Assembly (NCBI GenBank): GCA_041397725.1 | Contig: JAWKVZ010000006.1 | Span: 62,001-126,000, forward strand | DNA from: JAGRKR01 sp041397725 | GTDB lineage: Bacteria; Pseudomonadota; Alphaproteobacteria; Rhizobiales; Hyphomicrobiaceae | Direction of reading: 5' to 3' | DNA: 64,000 nucleotides | Shown here: piece by piece, positions 51,679-60,258 of the stretch | Layout of the letters: each line of letters opens with the position of its first letter | Numbering within the stretch: the stretch's first letter is position 1 | Notes under the pieces: generated by a model | Told to the model about the DNA's origin: nothing | Databases searched by the model: none | What the model saw: the letters and a program-made list of their open reading frames with translations, nothing else | Program-made: the position numbers and the translations under genes

Positions 51679-52647
51679 ATGACATCCCGGTTGATCGTGG
51701 TGCCGCCCTCGGACGAGATCGGCAGGCTGGCCCGCGAGATGGCGCCCGGCGGCCTCGAAACGGTCATCGCGAGCGCCGGCAGCGCGGAGTTCAGGGAGGC
51801 ACTGGGCGGCGCCAGCTACATCGTCTGCTACCCGCATGTCCCGATGCGCCGCGATTTCTATGCCGCCGCTCCCAGAATCAAGCTCGTGCAGCTTCTCAGC
51901 GCCGGTTACGACAATGTCGATCTCGACGCCGCGCGGGCGGCAAAGGTACCCGTCTGCAACAACGGCGGCGCCAACGCCATCTCGGTGGCCGAGCACGCCT
52001 TGATGCTGATGCTCACGGTGATGCGGCGCGTGGTCTGGCAGCACACCAACGTCGCCGGCGGCCGCTGGCGCGGGAACGGTCCGGCGCCGCGCATGTACGA
52101 GCTTCACGGCAAGACGCTCGGCATCATCGGTCTCGGCACCATCGGCAAGAAGGTCGCCCGGCTGGCGCTCGCCTTCGGCATGACGGTGCAGTACTACGAC
52201 ATCGCGCGCCTCAGCGAGGACGCCGAGGATGCCCTCGGCGTCAAGTTCCGCCTCTTGCGCGAGCTCGTGCGCTCCTGCGACGTGCTGTCCCTCAACGTGC
52301 CGCTCAACGCCTCGACGCGCGGCATGATCGGGGCCGAGGAGCTGGCGCTGATGAAGCCGACGGCGATCATCGTCAACACCTGCCGCGGCCCTGTGATCGA
52401 CGAGAAGGCGCTCTACACGGCGCTGAGCACGGGGCGTCTGTTCGGGGCGGGCCTCGACGTCTTCGATCCCGAGCCGCCGGTCGCCGGCAATCCGCTGCTG
52501 ACGCTCGACAACGTCGTTCTGACGGCGCACTTCGCCGGCCCGACCTGGGACAATCACGTTGCCCGCTTCCGCAACGCATTCGACAACGTCGAGCGGGTCG
52601 AGCGCGGCGAGGCGCCGCTCTGGGTGGTGCCGGAGCTGGCAGGCTGA
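51679..52647 (+). CDS. D-isomer-specific 2-hydroxyacid dehydrogenase
   Basis: The 322-residue protein has the NAD-binding motif GIIGLGTIGKKVARLAL (about 147-163). The three catalytic residues are the Arg in NTCRGPVIDE, the Glu in LDVFDPEPP and the His in LTAHFAG. It reduces a 2-oxo acid or oxidises a D-2-hydroxy acid with NAD(P). The ATG at 51679 has CGGAG about 9 bases upstream. It follows the carboxyltransferase gene by 53 bases and may be in the same unit, acting on pyruvate-like products. It is convergent with soxA. Confidence 0.92.
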   Translation: MTSRLIVVPPSDEIGRLAREMAPGGLETVIASAGSAEFREALGGASYIVCYPHVPMRRDFYAAAPRIKLVQLLSAGYDNVDLDAARAAKVPVCNNGGANAISVAEHALMLMLTVMRRVVWQHTNVAGGRWRGNGPAPRMYELHGKTLGIIGLGTIGKKVARLALAFGMTVQYYDIARLSEDAEDALGVKFRLLRELVRSCDVLSLNVPLNASTRGMIGAEELALMKPTAIIVNTCRGPVIDEKALYTALSTGRLFGAGLDVFDPEPPVAGNPLLTLDNVVLTAHFAGPTWDNHVARFRNAFDNVERVERGEAPLWVVPELAG

Positions 52648-52654
52648 CCCGGCC

Positions 52655-53479
52655 TCAACGGCGCATGGCGGGCGTCTCGACAGCGAGCCCACCGGCCCGC
52701 CAGGCGAGATAGAGCTCGAGGGCCAGGTGCTCGTCCGAACCGGGCCGGGGCGGTTCGGCCCGGACGCCGCGAAAGCAGCTCAGCAGGCGACGGTAGAGCG
52801 AGCCGAGCGTCTGCCATTCCAGGCGGTAGATCGGGTAGCCGGTCGCCTGCCCCTGCGAGATGGTTTCGCTGCGCAGACGCCGGCCCCAGCTCTCGACATG
52901 ACACTGCGCACAGGACAGGTTGAGCTGGCCGATGCGCTGGCGATAGAGCGCGCGCCCCGCTTCGAGGTGCGGGCGCGCAGCCTCGTCGATACGCACGGAA
53001 ATGGGCAGCCCGCGCGACTGGTGCGCCACGAAGGCGGTCAGCGCGAGCAGGTCCTCGCTCTCGTGAGCCGGCGCCGGGGCGGCCTGCTGGCTGGTGCGGC
53101 AGGCGATGATGCGCGCCTCGAGGTTCATGAGGCGGCCAGTCGCCTTGTCGACGGCCGGATAGCGGGCCGCGACGCCGCGCATGCTGCCCGCAGCCTCGCC
53201 ATGGCAGGTGGCACACGCCTTCCGGCTGCGGCCGGCGGGCTCGGACCACAGCCGCCCACCCTGCTCGACCCAGAGCATGCCGGGATTGGCCGCAAGGTCC
53301 TCCTGCTGCGTCCGCACGGTCGGCGACAGGAACGCGCTACCCGGCTTGCGCTGGCGCGGCTCGATCTCGCGGCCCGCCTCGGCACCGGCGACCCCGCTGG
53401 CGCCGGCACCCACCACCGCAAGCCCGGCTGCCACCAGAAGCGCCGCCAGGGCGCATGCGCGCGGACGTCTGCCGCTCAT
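52655..53479 (-). CDS. soxA: SoxA, diheme c-type cytochrome subunit of SoxXA
   Basis: SoxA with SoxX forms the periplasmic L-cysteine S-thiosulfotransferase that loads thiosulfate onto SoxY. The 274-residue protein has a signal peptide (to about AGA, residue 33) and two heme-binding motifs, CATCH (89-93) and CAQCH (190-194). The Cys in RIIAC (127) and the active-site Cys in LLSCFRG (235), which carries the persulfide ligand, are also present. It is the last gene of the soxXYZA run, its ATG overlapping the soxZ stop by 4 bases. No soxB follows. Confidence 0.93.
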   Translation of the reverse strand: MSGRRPRACALAALLVAAGLAVVGAGASGVAGAEAGREIEPRQRKPGSAFLSPTVRTQQEDLAANPGMLWVEQGGRLWSEPAGRSRKACATCHGEAAGSMRGVAARYPAVDKATGRLMNLEARIIACRTSQQAAPAPAHESEDLLALTAFVAHQSRGLPISVRIDEAARPHLEAGRALYRQRIGQLNLSCAQCHVESWGRRLRSETISQGQATGYPIYRLEWQTLGSLYRRLLSCFRGVRAEPPRPGSDEHLALELYLAWRAGGLAVETPAMRR

Positions 53480-53796
53480 GTCACCTCGAGCCGGCGAGTC
53501 TCGCGCATGACGCCGCCACGGTCGTCGGTCCAGGTGAAGACGACATCGGCCGTCTCGGTCGCCACGGTGGCGAACATGACATAGGGATTGGCAGCGATGG
53601 CCGGAAACATCTCCATGCGAAACACCTCGGCGCCCGCATAGGTCACGGCCAGGGACGTGATGATATGCCGAGGCACCGGCTTGCCCACGGCATCGCGCCG
53701 AAAGCCCGATTCCATCGCATGCGGGACGAGCGTCTTGATCTCGACGACCTCGCCGCGCCGCGCCGACTTCGCCATCACGATACGTGCTCTGGCCAT
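53476..53796 (-). CDS. soxZ: SoxZ, sulfur-carrier complex subunit
   Basis: The 106-residue immunoglobulin-like protein partners SoxY in the SoxYZ carrier. It shows ARIVMAKSARRGEVVEIKTL, PHAMESGFRRDAVGKPVPRH and VFTWTDDRGG, all SoxZ-typical. It has no own signal peptide, as usual, because it is exported together with SoxY. GGGAGGAGACC precedes the ATG. It lies 14 bases after soxY and overlaps soxA by 4 bases. Confidence 0.93.
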   Translation of the reverse strand: MARARIVMAKSARRGEVVEIKTLVPHAMESGFRRDAVGKPVPRHIITSLAVTYAGAEVFRMEMFPAIAANPYVMFATVATETADVVFTWTDDRGGVMRETRRLEVT

Positions 53797-53810
53797 GGTC
53801 TCCTCCCGCG

Positions 53811-54311
53811 CTACATGGGCTGCTCGATGCATGCGGCCAGCGTGACGATGGTGGCCGCCTGCCCCGACCAGAAGCTGCCGTCGCTCATTTCGGCGATGGC
53901 CGTCAGCGTCTGCGAGCCGGCGAGGCGGATGTTGGTCGCGACCCTCGCGCGTCCGGCACGCGGCCCCAGGTGGAACCGGGCGACGTTCGGCAGCGGGTTC
54001 TCCGGAGACACGACATAGATGGATTTGACGTGATCGGCGGCCGACATCGGGCTCTCGACGGTGATGGTCATGAGAACCGAGTTGCCATTCTCGGCCAGGG
54101 GCGGCAGCTCGAGCTTGACCCGCCCTTCGCGCACGGGCGCGCCCCTGGTGATCTCCTTGACGACGGCGGCCATTCGCTCGGGCGTGGCCTGAGCCTGGGT
54201 GCCGACCGCCGCCAACACGACGCCCGCCGCCATGCCGCCGAGCAGCGCCCGCCGGGACAGCGCCGCCGCCTCGATCTCGCTCGCCGTGTCGTGCTCGCTT
54301 CTCGCCATCAC
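53811..54311 (-). CDS. soxY: SoxY, sulfur-compound carrier subunit with unusual C-terminus
   Basis: SoxY carries sulfur intermediates on a C-terminal Cys. The 166-residue protein has a twin-arginine signal (SRRALLGGMAAGVVLAAVG, 19-37) and an immunoglobulin-like body (VKLELPPLAENGNSVLMTIT, ARFHLGPRAG). The classic C-terminal GGCGG arm is absent: the chain ends VTLAACIEQPM, so the Cys is retained but its glycine neighbours are not and five residues follow it. It overlaps soxX by 4 bases upstream. Possible explanations are a divergent subfamily with different partner enzymes or reduced carrier function. Confidence 0.88.
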   Translation of the reverse strand: MMARSEHDTASEIEAAALSRRALLGGMAAGVVLAAVGTQAQATPERMAAVVKEITRGAPVREGRVKLELPPLAENGNSVLMTITVESPMSAADHVKSIYVVSPENPLPNVARFHLGPRAGRARVATNIRLAGSQTLTAIAEMSDGSFWSGQAATIVTLAACIEQPM

Positions 54312-54796
54312 TTCTCATCCCTGAGTGTCGCCAGATAGGCGACGGCGTCCTCGATCTCCTGCGCCGTCAGCACGGGCCTGCCGCGATAGGCGGCGGCCAC
54401 CCGCGCGAGGCCTGTCACGCGGTGGTACGACGGCATGATGGTCTGCGGATTGATCCGCGCGCCATCGACCAGCCTGAGCCGTAGCTGCGCCACCGACAGG
54501 CGCCGGCCGACACCCGCCAGCGGCGGACCGACATCCCCCTGGAAGCGCGCGGCTCCGGCCTCCGGCAGCGCGTGGCAGATCTCGCAGTTCCCGCGCTCGC
54601 GGTCACGGACGACCTCTCGGCCGCGCTCCGGGCTCGCGGTCGCCGTGGTGAGCGGCGCGGGAATGCCGTCGCCGACCACGACAGCCTCCGCAGCGACGAC
54701 GCCCTCGCTCCGCCGATCGGCCGTGCTGGCGGTGGCGGGCAGAAGTACGGCCCCGAGCAGCAGCATGGCTGCCCGGAGCCGGAGCCCGCGTCGCAC
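54308..54796 (-). CDS. soxX: SoxX, monoheme c-type cytochrome subunit of SoxXA
   Basis: The protein has one heme motif, CEICH, with LPEAG and later IMPSYHRVTGL (Met as distal ligand candidate), and EIEDAVAYLATL at the end. A GTG start at 54796 is chosen because AGAGGG lies 6 bases upstream and a clean signal peptide (RLRAAMLLLGAVLLPATA) begins directly, giving 162 residues. An ATG at 54820 would add eight residues and overlap the upstream hydroxylase gene by 23 bases. The gene follows that molybdenum-hydroxylase subunit on the same strand, so transcription may read through. Confidence 0.88.
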   Translation of the reverse strand: MRRGLRLRAAMLLLGAVLLPATASTADRRSEGVVAAEAVVVGDGIPAPLTTATASPERGREVVRDRERGNCEICHALPEAGAARFQGDVGPPLAGVGRRLSVAQLRLRLVDGARINPQTIMPSYHRVTGLARVAAAYRGRPVLTAQEIEDAVAYLATLRDEK

Positions 54797-54797
54797 C

Positions 54798-56984
54798 TCA
54801 GGCCCTCTTGAGGTCGACATTCTTCAGCGGCAGCGTGCGTACGCGCTTGCCGGTCGCCGCGAAGATGCCGTTGAGCACCGCCGGCGCCAGCAGCGGCGTC
54901 AGCGGCTCACCGATGCCACCCCAGAAGCCGCCCGACGGCACCAGCACGGTGTCGACGTGCGGCATCTCGTCGATGCGCATCATTTCGTAGGTGTCGAAGT
55001 TGCCCTCGACCACACGGCCGGCCTTGATGGTGTTCTCACCGTAGATCGTCGCGTGCAGACCGTAGGCGATGGCGCCTTCCGTCTGCGCGGCGATCTGATC
55101 GGGGTTGCACGCCGTGCCACAGTCAATGGCGCAGACGACCCGGTGCACCTTCAGCCTGCCGCGCGCCGACACCGAAACCTCGGCAATGGCCGCCGCGTAG
55201 CTGCCGAAGCCCGCCTGCACACAGACCCCGCGATGCACGCCCGCCGGCAGCGGCTTGCCCCATTCGGCCTTTTTCACGGCCGCCTCGAGCACGGCGAGAT
55301 GCTTGGGCGCCTTGGCGAGCAGCTTGCGGCGGAAATCAACGGGGTCCTTGCCGGCAAGGTGCGCCAGCTCGTCGAGGAAGCACTCCTTGTAGACCGCGTT
55401 CTGGTTGTGATTGACGCCACGCCAGAAGCCGACCGGCACATGCGTCTGGCGAAGTGCGTGATCGACGAGCAGGTTCGGGATGTCGTAGCCGAGCTCGTCG
55501 CCGAGCAGCCCCTGGAAGAACAGGCGATCCATGCCGCCGCTGAGACGGTGGGAAAAGTGCTGGTGCAGGATCGACATGCCCGACAAGCGCATGTGCAGGC
55601 CGGCGAGATTGCCGTCCTTGTCGAGGCTGCCCGTAAGCTTGCACATGGTGATCGGCCTGTAGAAGCCGTGCGCCATGTCCTCCTCGCGCGACCAGACCAG
55701 CTTGACCGGCGTACCGGGGAGCTGCTTGGCCAGCAGCACGGCCTGCGTGACGTAGTCCTGGAAGGCGCCGCGCCGCCCGAAGCCGCCACCGAGGTGGAGC
55801 TTGTAGACCTCGCACTTGTCGATCGGCAGTCCCGAGGCCTTGACGGCTGCGGCCAGCGCCGCCTCGCCGTTCTGCGTCGGCACCCAGACCTCGCAGCGGT
55901 CGGCTGTGACCTTGGCCGTGCAGTTCATCGGCTCCATGGTCACATGGTGCAGGAACGGCGTGTCGTAGGTCGCTTCGATTGTCTTGCCGGCCTTGGCCGC
56001 CGCAGCCACGTCGCCCTTCTTCGCTGCGACGATCACGTCCTTGGCCGTGAGGCCTTCCTTCAGGAAATCGGCTATCGAAGCGCTGGAGACCTTGGCGTTG
56101 GGTCCCTCGTCCCAGGTGATGGGCAGCTTGTCGAGCGCCGTCTTCGCTTGCCACCAGCCCGTCGCCACGACGGCGACGGCATTGTCGCCGACCTTGAGCA
56201 CGTGGCGCACGCCCGGCATCGCCTTGATCTTGTCGGCGTCGAAGCTCTTGAGTTTGCCGCCGAACACGGGACACGCCTTGATGGCGGCGCTGAGCATGCC
56301 CGGCATGGCCAGATCGGTGCCGTAGATCTGCTTGCCGTTGAGCTTCTCGGCCGTATCGAGCCGCTTGACCGGCTTGCCGATGATCTTCCACGCGCTCTGC
56401 GGCTTGACCTTGACGCCCGTCGGCACCGGCATTTTCGCAGCCTCGGCCGCGAGCTCGCCATAGCGCAGGGTCTTGCCGCTCGCCTTGTGCGCCACCACGC
56501 TGTCTGCGGCCGTGCATTCCCCGGCAGGCACGCCCCAGCGCTTGGCGGCGGCAGCGATCAGCATGGCACGCGCCGTGGCGCCGCCCTGGCGAACGTACGT
56601 CACCGATTGGCGCAGGCCGCGGCTGCCACCGGTCGACATGTCGCCCCAGACGCGCTTGCGGCGGTGGTTCTCACCCGGCGTCGGATATTCGGTGGTGACC
56701 TTCGACCAGTCGCAGTCGAGCTCGTCGGCGACGAGCTGGGCGAGACCGGTGAGCGTCCCCTGCCCCATCTCGGAGCGGGCGATGCGCACGACGACGGTAT
56801 CGTCGGGGTGGATGACGACCCAGGCGTTGACCTCGGGAACGGAGCCTGCCTTCTGGGCCTCCGCCGGATCGATGCCGGGAAGGTGGAAACCGAGCGCGAA
56901 GCCGGCGCCGGCCGCAGCACTGCCGGCCAGGAAACGCCGACGGTCGATCGCCAGGGGATTTGCGGAAATCATGCTGTCGGTCAT
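54798..56984 (-). CDS. Isoquinoline 1-oxidoreductase-like molybdopterin-binding subunit (IorB type)
   Basis: The 728-residue large subunit of a xanthine-oxidase-family molybdenum hydroxylase starts with a twin-arginine signal (IDRRRFLAGSAAAGAGFALG, 13-32), so it acts in the periplasm. Molybdopterin-site motifs include EMGQGTLTGLAQLVADEL near the N-terminus, LHLGGGFGRRG (about 395) and PVGFWRGVNHNQNAVYKEC. GGFWGGIGEPLTPLLAPAVL near the end carries the catalytic Glu. The placement of a QG motif at the N-terminal side is characteristic of IorB-type proteins. It follows the Fe-S subunit by 11 bases. The substrate is probably an N-heterocycle or aldehyde. Confidence 0.92.
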   Translation of the reverse strand: MTDSMISANPLAIDRRRFLAGSAAAGAGFALGFHLPGIDPAEAQKAGSVPEVNAWVVIHPDDTVVVRIARSEMGQGTLTGLAQLVADELDCDWSKVTTEYPTPGENHRRKRVWGDMSTGGSRGLRQSVTYVRQGGATARAMLIAAAAKRWGVPAGECTAADSVVAHKASGKTLRYGELAAEAAKMPVPTGVKVKPQSAWKIIGKPVKRLDTAEKLNGKQIYGTDLAMPGMLSAAIKACPVFGGKLKSFDADKIKAMPGVRHVLKVGDNAVAVVATGWWQAKTALDKLPITWDEGPNAKVSSASIADFLKEGLTAKDVIVAAKKGDVAAAAKAGKTIEATYDTPFLHHVTMEPMNCTAKVTADRCEVWVPTQNGEAALAAAVKASGLPIDKCEVYKLHLGGGFGRRGAFQDYVTQAVLLAKQLPGTPVKLVWSREEDMAHGFYRPITMCKLTGSLDKDGNLAGLHMRLSGMSILHQHFSHRLSGGMDRLFFQGLLGDELGYDIPNLLVDHALRQTHVPVGFWRGVNHNQNAVYKECFLDELAHLAGKDPVDFRRKLLAKAPKHLAVLEAAVKKAEWGKPLPAGVHRGVCVQAGFGSYAAAIAEVSVSARGRLKVHRVVCAIDCGTACNPDQIAAQTEGAIAYGLHATIYGENTIKAGRVVEGNFDTYEMMRIDEMPHVDTVLVPSGGFWGGIGEPLTPLLAPAVLNGIFAATGKRVRTLPLKNVDLKRA

Positions 56985-56995
56985 GGGGCGTCTCC

Positions 56996-57451
56996 TCAGG
57001 TCCGGCCGTTCTTGGCGGCGAGGTGGATACCGGCGCGGACACGCTGATAGGTGCCGCAGCGGCAGACGTTGGTCATTTCGGTATCGATGTCGGCATCGGT
57101 CGGCTTCGGCTTCTTCTTGAGGAGCGCCGCGGCCGCCATGATCATGCCGGGTTGGCAGTAGCCGCACTGCGGCACGTCGAGTGCCGCCCAGGCCTTCTGG
57201 ATAGGATGGCTCGAATCCGGCGACAGGCCTTCGATCGTGACGATCTCCTTGCCTTGGGCATCTTTCGCCGTCGTGACGCACGAGCGCACGGCCTCGCCAT
57301 TGATGTGCACCGTGCAGGCGCCACAAATGGATATGCCGCAACCGTATTTTGCGCCGGTGAGGCCGAGCTGCTCGCGCAGCACCCACAACAGCGGAGTGTC
57401 CGGCGCCACATCGACAGAGTGCGTCTTTCCGTTCACTTTGAGGCTGATCAT
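56996..57451 (-). CDS. [2Fe-2S] subunit of the isoquinoline 1-oxidoreductase-like enzyme (IorA type)
   Basis: The 151-residue protein has the plant-type ferredoxin cluster motif YGCGISICGACTVHING (about 37-52, with a further Cys in RSCVTT). The C-terminal helical domain carries the second cluster, QCGYCQPGMIM and CRCGTYQRVRAGI. It passes electrons from the molybdenum centre to an acceptor. AAGGAG precedes the ATG. No FAD subunit is present, as expected for IorAB-type enzymes that use a cytochrome acceptor. It is the promoter-proximal gene of a run that continues through IorB and perhaps soxXYZA. Confidence 0.93.
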   Translation of the reverse strand: MISLKVNGKTHSVDVAPDTPLLWVLREQLGLTGAKYGCGISICGACTVHINGEAVRSCVTTAKDAQGKEIVTIEGLSPDSSHPIQKAWAALDVPQCGYCQPGMIMAAAALLKKKPKPTDADIDTEMTNVCRCGTYQRVRAGIHLAAKNGRT

Positions 57452-57710
57452 GCAAGGAACTCCTTCCGAAGAGGCTCTTCAACCGGGAGGCGGAGCGGTG
57501 CCGATGACAGGCGACAGGTTTCTGAAAGGTTGCGTCGTCACGTTAACCGAGGAATATGGCAACCGCCAGCACCGGCGTGACGGCCGGCAATCACGTTTCC
57601 CGGAACTCGTGGCCGTGCCGCGCCGATTTATGCGAAATTCGAGCGTCGCAGCGGCATCGAAGCGGGCCGTTGCGCCTTAAGCCCGTCAATATGGTCCTCA
57701 GAGTAGCCTC

Positions 57711-58352
57711 ATGTCGCGCAAGTCCTCGGCCCTAGACAAGCTGCCTCCGTCCGTGATCGTCGGCGTCACCGGCCACCGCAATATCAGGCCCGACGATCCC
57801 GCCATCACCGCCATCGTACGCGCTCAGCTCGAGCGTATCGCCACGCGGGCGCGCGGCTCGCGCATCCTGCTTTTGAGCGGACTGGCGGAGGGCGCCGACC
57901 GCCTGGTCGTGCAGGCGGCGGTCGCGGCGCTCAATGCGCCCTATCTCGCCGTTCTGGCGCTGCCCCAGGAGCATTTCGTCAAGGACTTCGCCGACCAGGC
58001 GTCTCGCGACAGCTTCGAGCGGCTCCTCGCCGGCGCCGCCGATGTCGTCGAGGCGCCGGCCATGGCGCCCGAGCGCCAGATCGCGGACTACGGCGAGCCG
58101 CGCAATCACCAGTACGCCTGGGTCGGGGCCTACCTCGCCCGGCACGCCCACGTGCTGATCGCCCTGTGGGACGGCGCACCGGCGCGCGGCACCGGCGGCA
58201 CTGCAGAGGTCGTCTCCTGGTTCATCAAGAACAAGGTGCCCGATCGCTACGCCATCTCCTTCGCGCCGGCTGCAAAGCGCGTTCCCGGCGTCCGGCGCGA
58301 GCTGGTGCACATCAATCCGGCCTCACGCTCAGTCGAGGTTCGCGCCGTCTGA
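57711..58352 (+). CDS. Stand-alone SLOG/STALD-like domain protein
   Basis: The 213-residue protein shows a Rossmann-like arrangement known from SLOG-superfamily nucleotide sensors: VIVGVTGHRNI (16-24), LLLSGLAEGADRLVVQAA (53-70), VLALPQEHFVKDFA (81-94), HVLIALWDG (147-155) and GTGGTAEVV (160-168). In other proteins this domain binds small nucleotides and is often fused to membrane or effector domains. Here it stands alone, with no transmembrane segment. It is divergent from the iorA-like gene and convergent with the mocA-like gene. A functional role cannot be stated. Confidence 0.7.
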   Translation: MSRKSSALDKLPPSVIVGVTGHRNIRPDDPAITAIVRAQLERIATRARGSRILLLSGLAEGADRLVVQAAVAALNAPYLAVLALPQEHFVKDFADQASRDSFERLLAGAADVVEAPAMAPERQIADYGEPRNHQYAWVGAYLARHAHVLIALWDGAPARGTGGTAEVVSWFIKNKVPDRYAISFAPAAKRVPGVRRELVHINPASRSVEVRAV

Positions 58353-58384
58353 TCCGGCCTCTACTCGCGCGGCACGGGCCGGCG

Positions 58385-59050
58385 TCACGGCTGCCGCCCT
58401 CCGCGGGATGATCCCGGCGGATCGGAGCGGTAGCGCGCCAGCTCCTGCTCGGTATCGATGTCCACGAACTGCGCGGTCTCCTCGACGGCGACGCGCAGAA
58501 GGTCGGCCGTCGCGCCCTTCAGGAGGCGCTTCGCCCCGACCTCACCCTCGAGCGCCGCCAGATCGGCAAACCGGCCGCGTGGCCAGAGCACGGGATTGCG
58601 CTGCTCGCCGCTGGGCGTCGTCGGCACCACCACCGCCGCGCCACCGGCCCCTTCGAATGCGGCGATCAACCGGTCGAGCAGGGCCGCATCGGTCTCCGGC
58701 ATGTCGCCGAGACACACCAGGGCGCCATCGCTCTCGGCGCCGAGCGCACGGATGCCCGTGGCGACCGAGCCGCCCATGCCCTCCTGGTAGCGGGCGTTGT
58801 GGACGAACGTGACGTCGGCACCAGCGAGCGCCGCGCGCACCCGCTCGGCCTCGTGCCCCGTCACGACCACGACGGGCCGGGCGCGGCTCTTCAGGACGGC
58901 GGACACCACCCGGGCCACGAGTGCGCGGCCTTCGACCTCCGCAAGCAGCTTGTTGGCCGCACCGAACCGGCGCGAGACGCCGGCGGCGAGCACGATTGCC
59001 GCCACTTGCGGCCCGTGCCGCCGCGTCGACCCGACTTCGGGCGTCGTCAT
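58385..59050 (-). CDS. Molybdenum-cofactor nucleotidyltransferase (MocA-like)
   Basis: The 221-residue NTP-transferase has the nucleotide-binding opening VAAIVLAAGVSRRFGAANKLL (15-35). GMGGSVATGIRAL and LVCLGDMPETDAALLDRLI carry the metal-binding Asp. NPVLWPRG and GAKRLLKG are typical of MocA, which adds CMP to molybdopterin for xanthine-oxidase-family enzymes. It lies 12 bases downstream of xdhC on the same strand, near the IorAB-type hydroxylase whose cofactor it probably matures. Confidence 0.88.
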   Translation of the reverse strand: MTTPEVGSTRRHGPQVAAIVLAAGVSRRFGAANKLLAEVEGRALVARVVSAVLKSRARPVVVVTGHEAERVRAALAGADVTFVHNARYQEGMGGSVATGIRALGAESDGALVCLGDMPETDAALLDRLIAAFEGAGGAAVVVPTTPSGEQRNPVLWPRGRFADLAALEGEVGAKRLLKGATADLLRVAVEETAQFVDIDTEQELARYRSDPPGSSRGGRQP

Positions 59051-59062
59051 GACCGTCCGGCC

Positions 59063-60100
59063 TCAAGCCGGATCGGCGCGCAACGCCGCCACCAGCTCGG
59101 CGATGATCGAGATGGCGATCTCAGCCGGGCTCTCGGCGCCGATATCGAGGCCGATCGGGGCATGGATACGGTCGATCTGCGCCTCGCTCAGGCCAGCTTC
59201 GGCCAGCCGAACGCGCCGCTTCGCATGGTTGCGGGTGCTGCCGAGCGCCCCGACGTAGAAACACTCGGCCTCGAGCCCGGCCTTGAGCGCCTCGTCGTCG
59301 ATGCGTCCCTCGTGCGCCAGCGTCACGACCGCCGTGTGACGATCGAGACCGATGGCGGCCAGCGCCTCGCCCGGCCATTCGGTGATGATCTCGATGCCGG
59401 GAAAGCGCCGCTCCGAGGCGAAGGCCGTTCGCGGGTCGACGACGTAGACCTCGAGGCCCGCCAGCCGGATCAGCTCCACCAGAACCTGAGCGATGTGCGT
59501 CGCGCCGACCACGATGACGCGCGGCGCCGGCACGAGCGCATGCAGGAACACCTTTCCATCGGCGGTCTCGATGGTGCGGCTGGCGCCGCTGCGGAAGGTG
59601 TCGCGGATCTCCGTCTCGAGCGCCGCCGGAAAGGCCTCGCGCTCCGAGATCAATTCCAGCGCGCCGTCGCTCAGCCGCTTCTTCAGGATGAGCGCCTCCC
59701 GCCGGCCCCGCGCCTCGGCGATCCGCGCCAGCAGCTCGCCGCCGGCCTTGCCTTGCAGGCGCTCGACGAAAACCTGGATCTGGCCACCGCAGGGCAGGCC
59801 GGCCCGCCACGCCGTCTCGTCGGCGACACCAAAACTCAGCGTGCGCGGCGCACCGGATTTCAGGATGTCCTCGGCCTCGGCGATGACGTCGCCCTCGACG
59901 CAGCCGCCTGAGCACGAGCCCTGGAACGTGCCGTCCTGCGCCACCACCATCTGCCCGCCGACCGGCACCGGCGCCGAGCCCCAGGTGTTGATGACCGTTG
60001 CCAGCGCCACCTCTCCGTCCCTCTTGAGCCAGCTCCTGGCCGTCGAGACGATGTCGAGCTCGACCTTGGCCTCAGCGCCGCCTTCACGTTCGACCGTCAT
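59063..60100 (-). CDS. XdhC-family molybdenum-cofactor chaperone
   Basis: The 345-residue protein has an N-terminal XdhC/CoxI domain (about 25-110; VALATVINTWGSAPVPVGGQ, CSGGCVEGDVIAEAEDIL) and a C-terminal Rossmann domain (about 190-345; VIVVGATHIAQVLVELIRLA, YVGALGSTRNHAKR). Such proteins bind and insert the sulfurated molybdenum cofactor into hydroxylases. The ATG at 60100 gives the correct N-terminus; the longer frame from 60277 is spurious. It heads a two-gene unit with the mocA-like gene. Confidence 0.92.
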   Translation of the reverse strand: MTVEREGGAEAKVELDIVSTARSWLKRDGEVALATVINTWGSAPVPVGGQMVVAQDGTFQGSCSGGCVEGDVIAEAEDILKSGAPRTLSFGVADETAWRAGLPCGGQIQVFVERLQGKAGGELLARIAEARGRREALILKKRLSDGALELISEREAFPAALETEIRDTFRSGASRTIETADGKVFLHALVPAPRVIVVGATHIAQVLVELIRLAGLEVYVVDPRTAFASERRFPGIEIITEWPGEALAAIGLDRHTAVVTLAHEGRIDDEALKAGLEAECFYVGALGSTRNHAKRRVRLAEAGLSEAQIDRIHAPIGLDIGAESPAEIAISIIAELVAALRADPA

Positions 60101-60258
60101 GATCCACCTGCCGCCCCGTCGCTTGTGGCGCGCCGGTGGCGGTCCTATGCTAGCATCCTCATTCCTGAGCCCGACGATACGCGAGACCGTGCGCCAAGGC
60201 GAGAGCTCGGCACGCCCCACTCGCAAGGCGTCGATTGCGGACAGCCAAGAGGATTCCC

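Noticed and set aside
54435..57047. 870-codon forward frame opposite soxX and the molybdenum-hydroxylase gene
   Set aside because: It crosses several real reverse-strand genes with clear motifs, so it is a GC shadow.
57541..57560. TTAA near the SLOG gene as a CtrA site
   Set aside because: Only one TTAA half is present. The second half at the 7-base spacing is missing.
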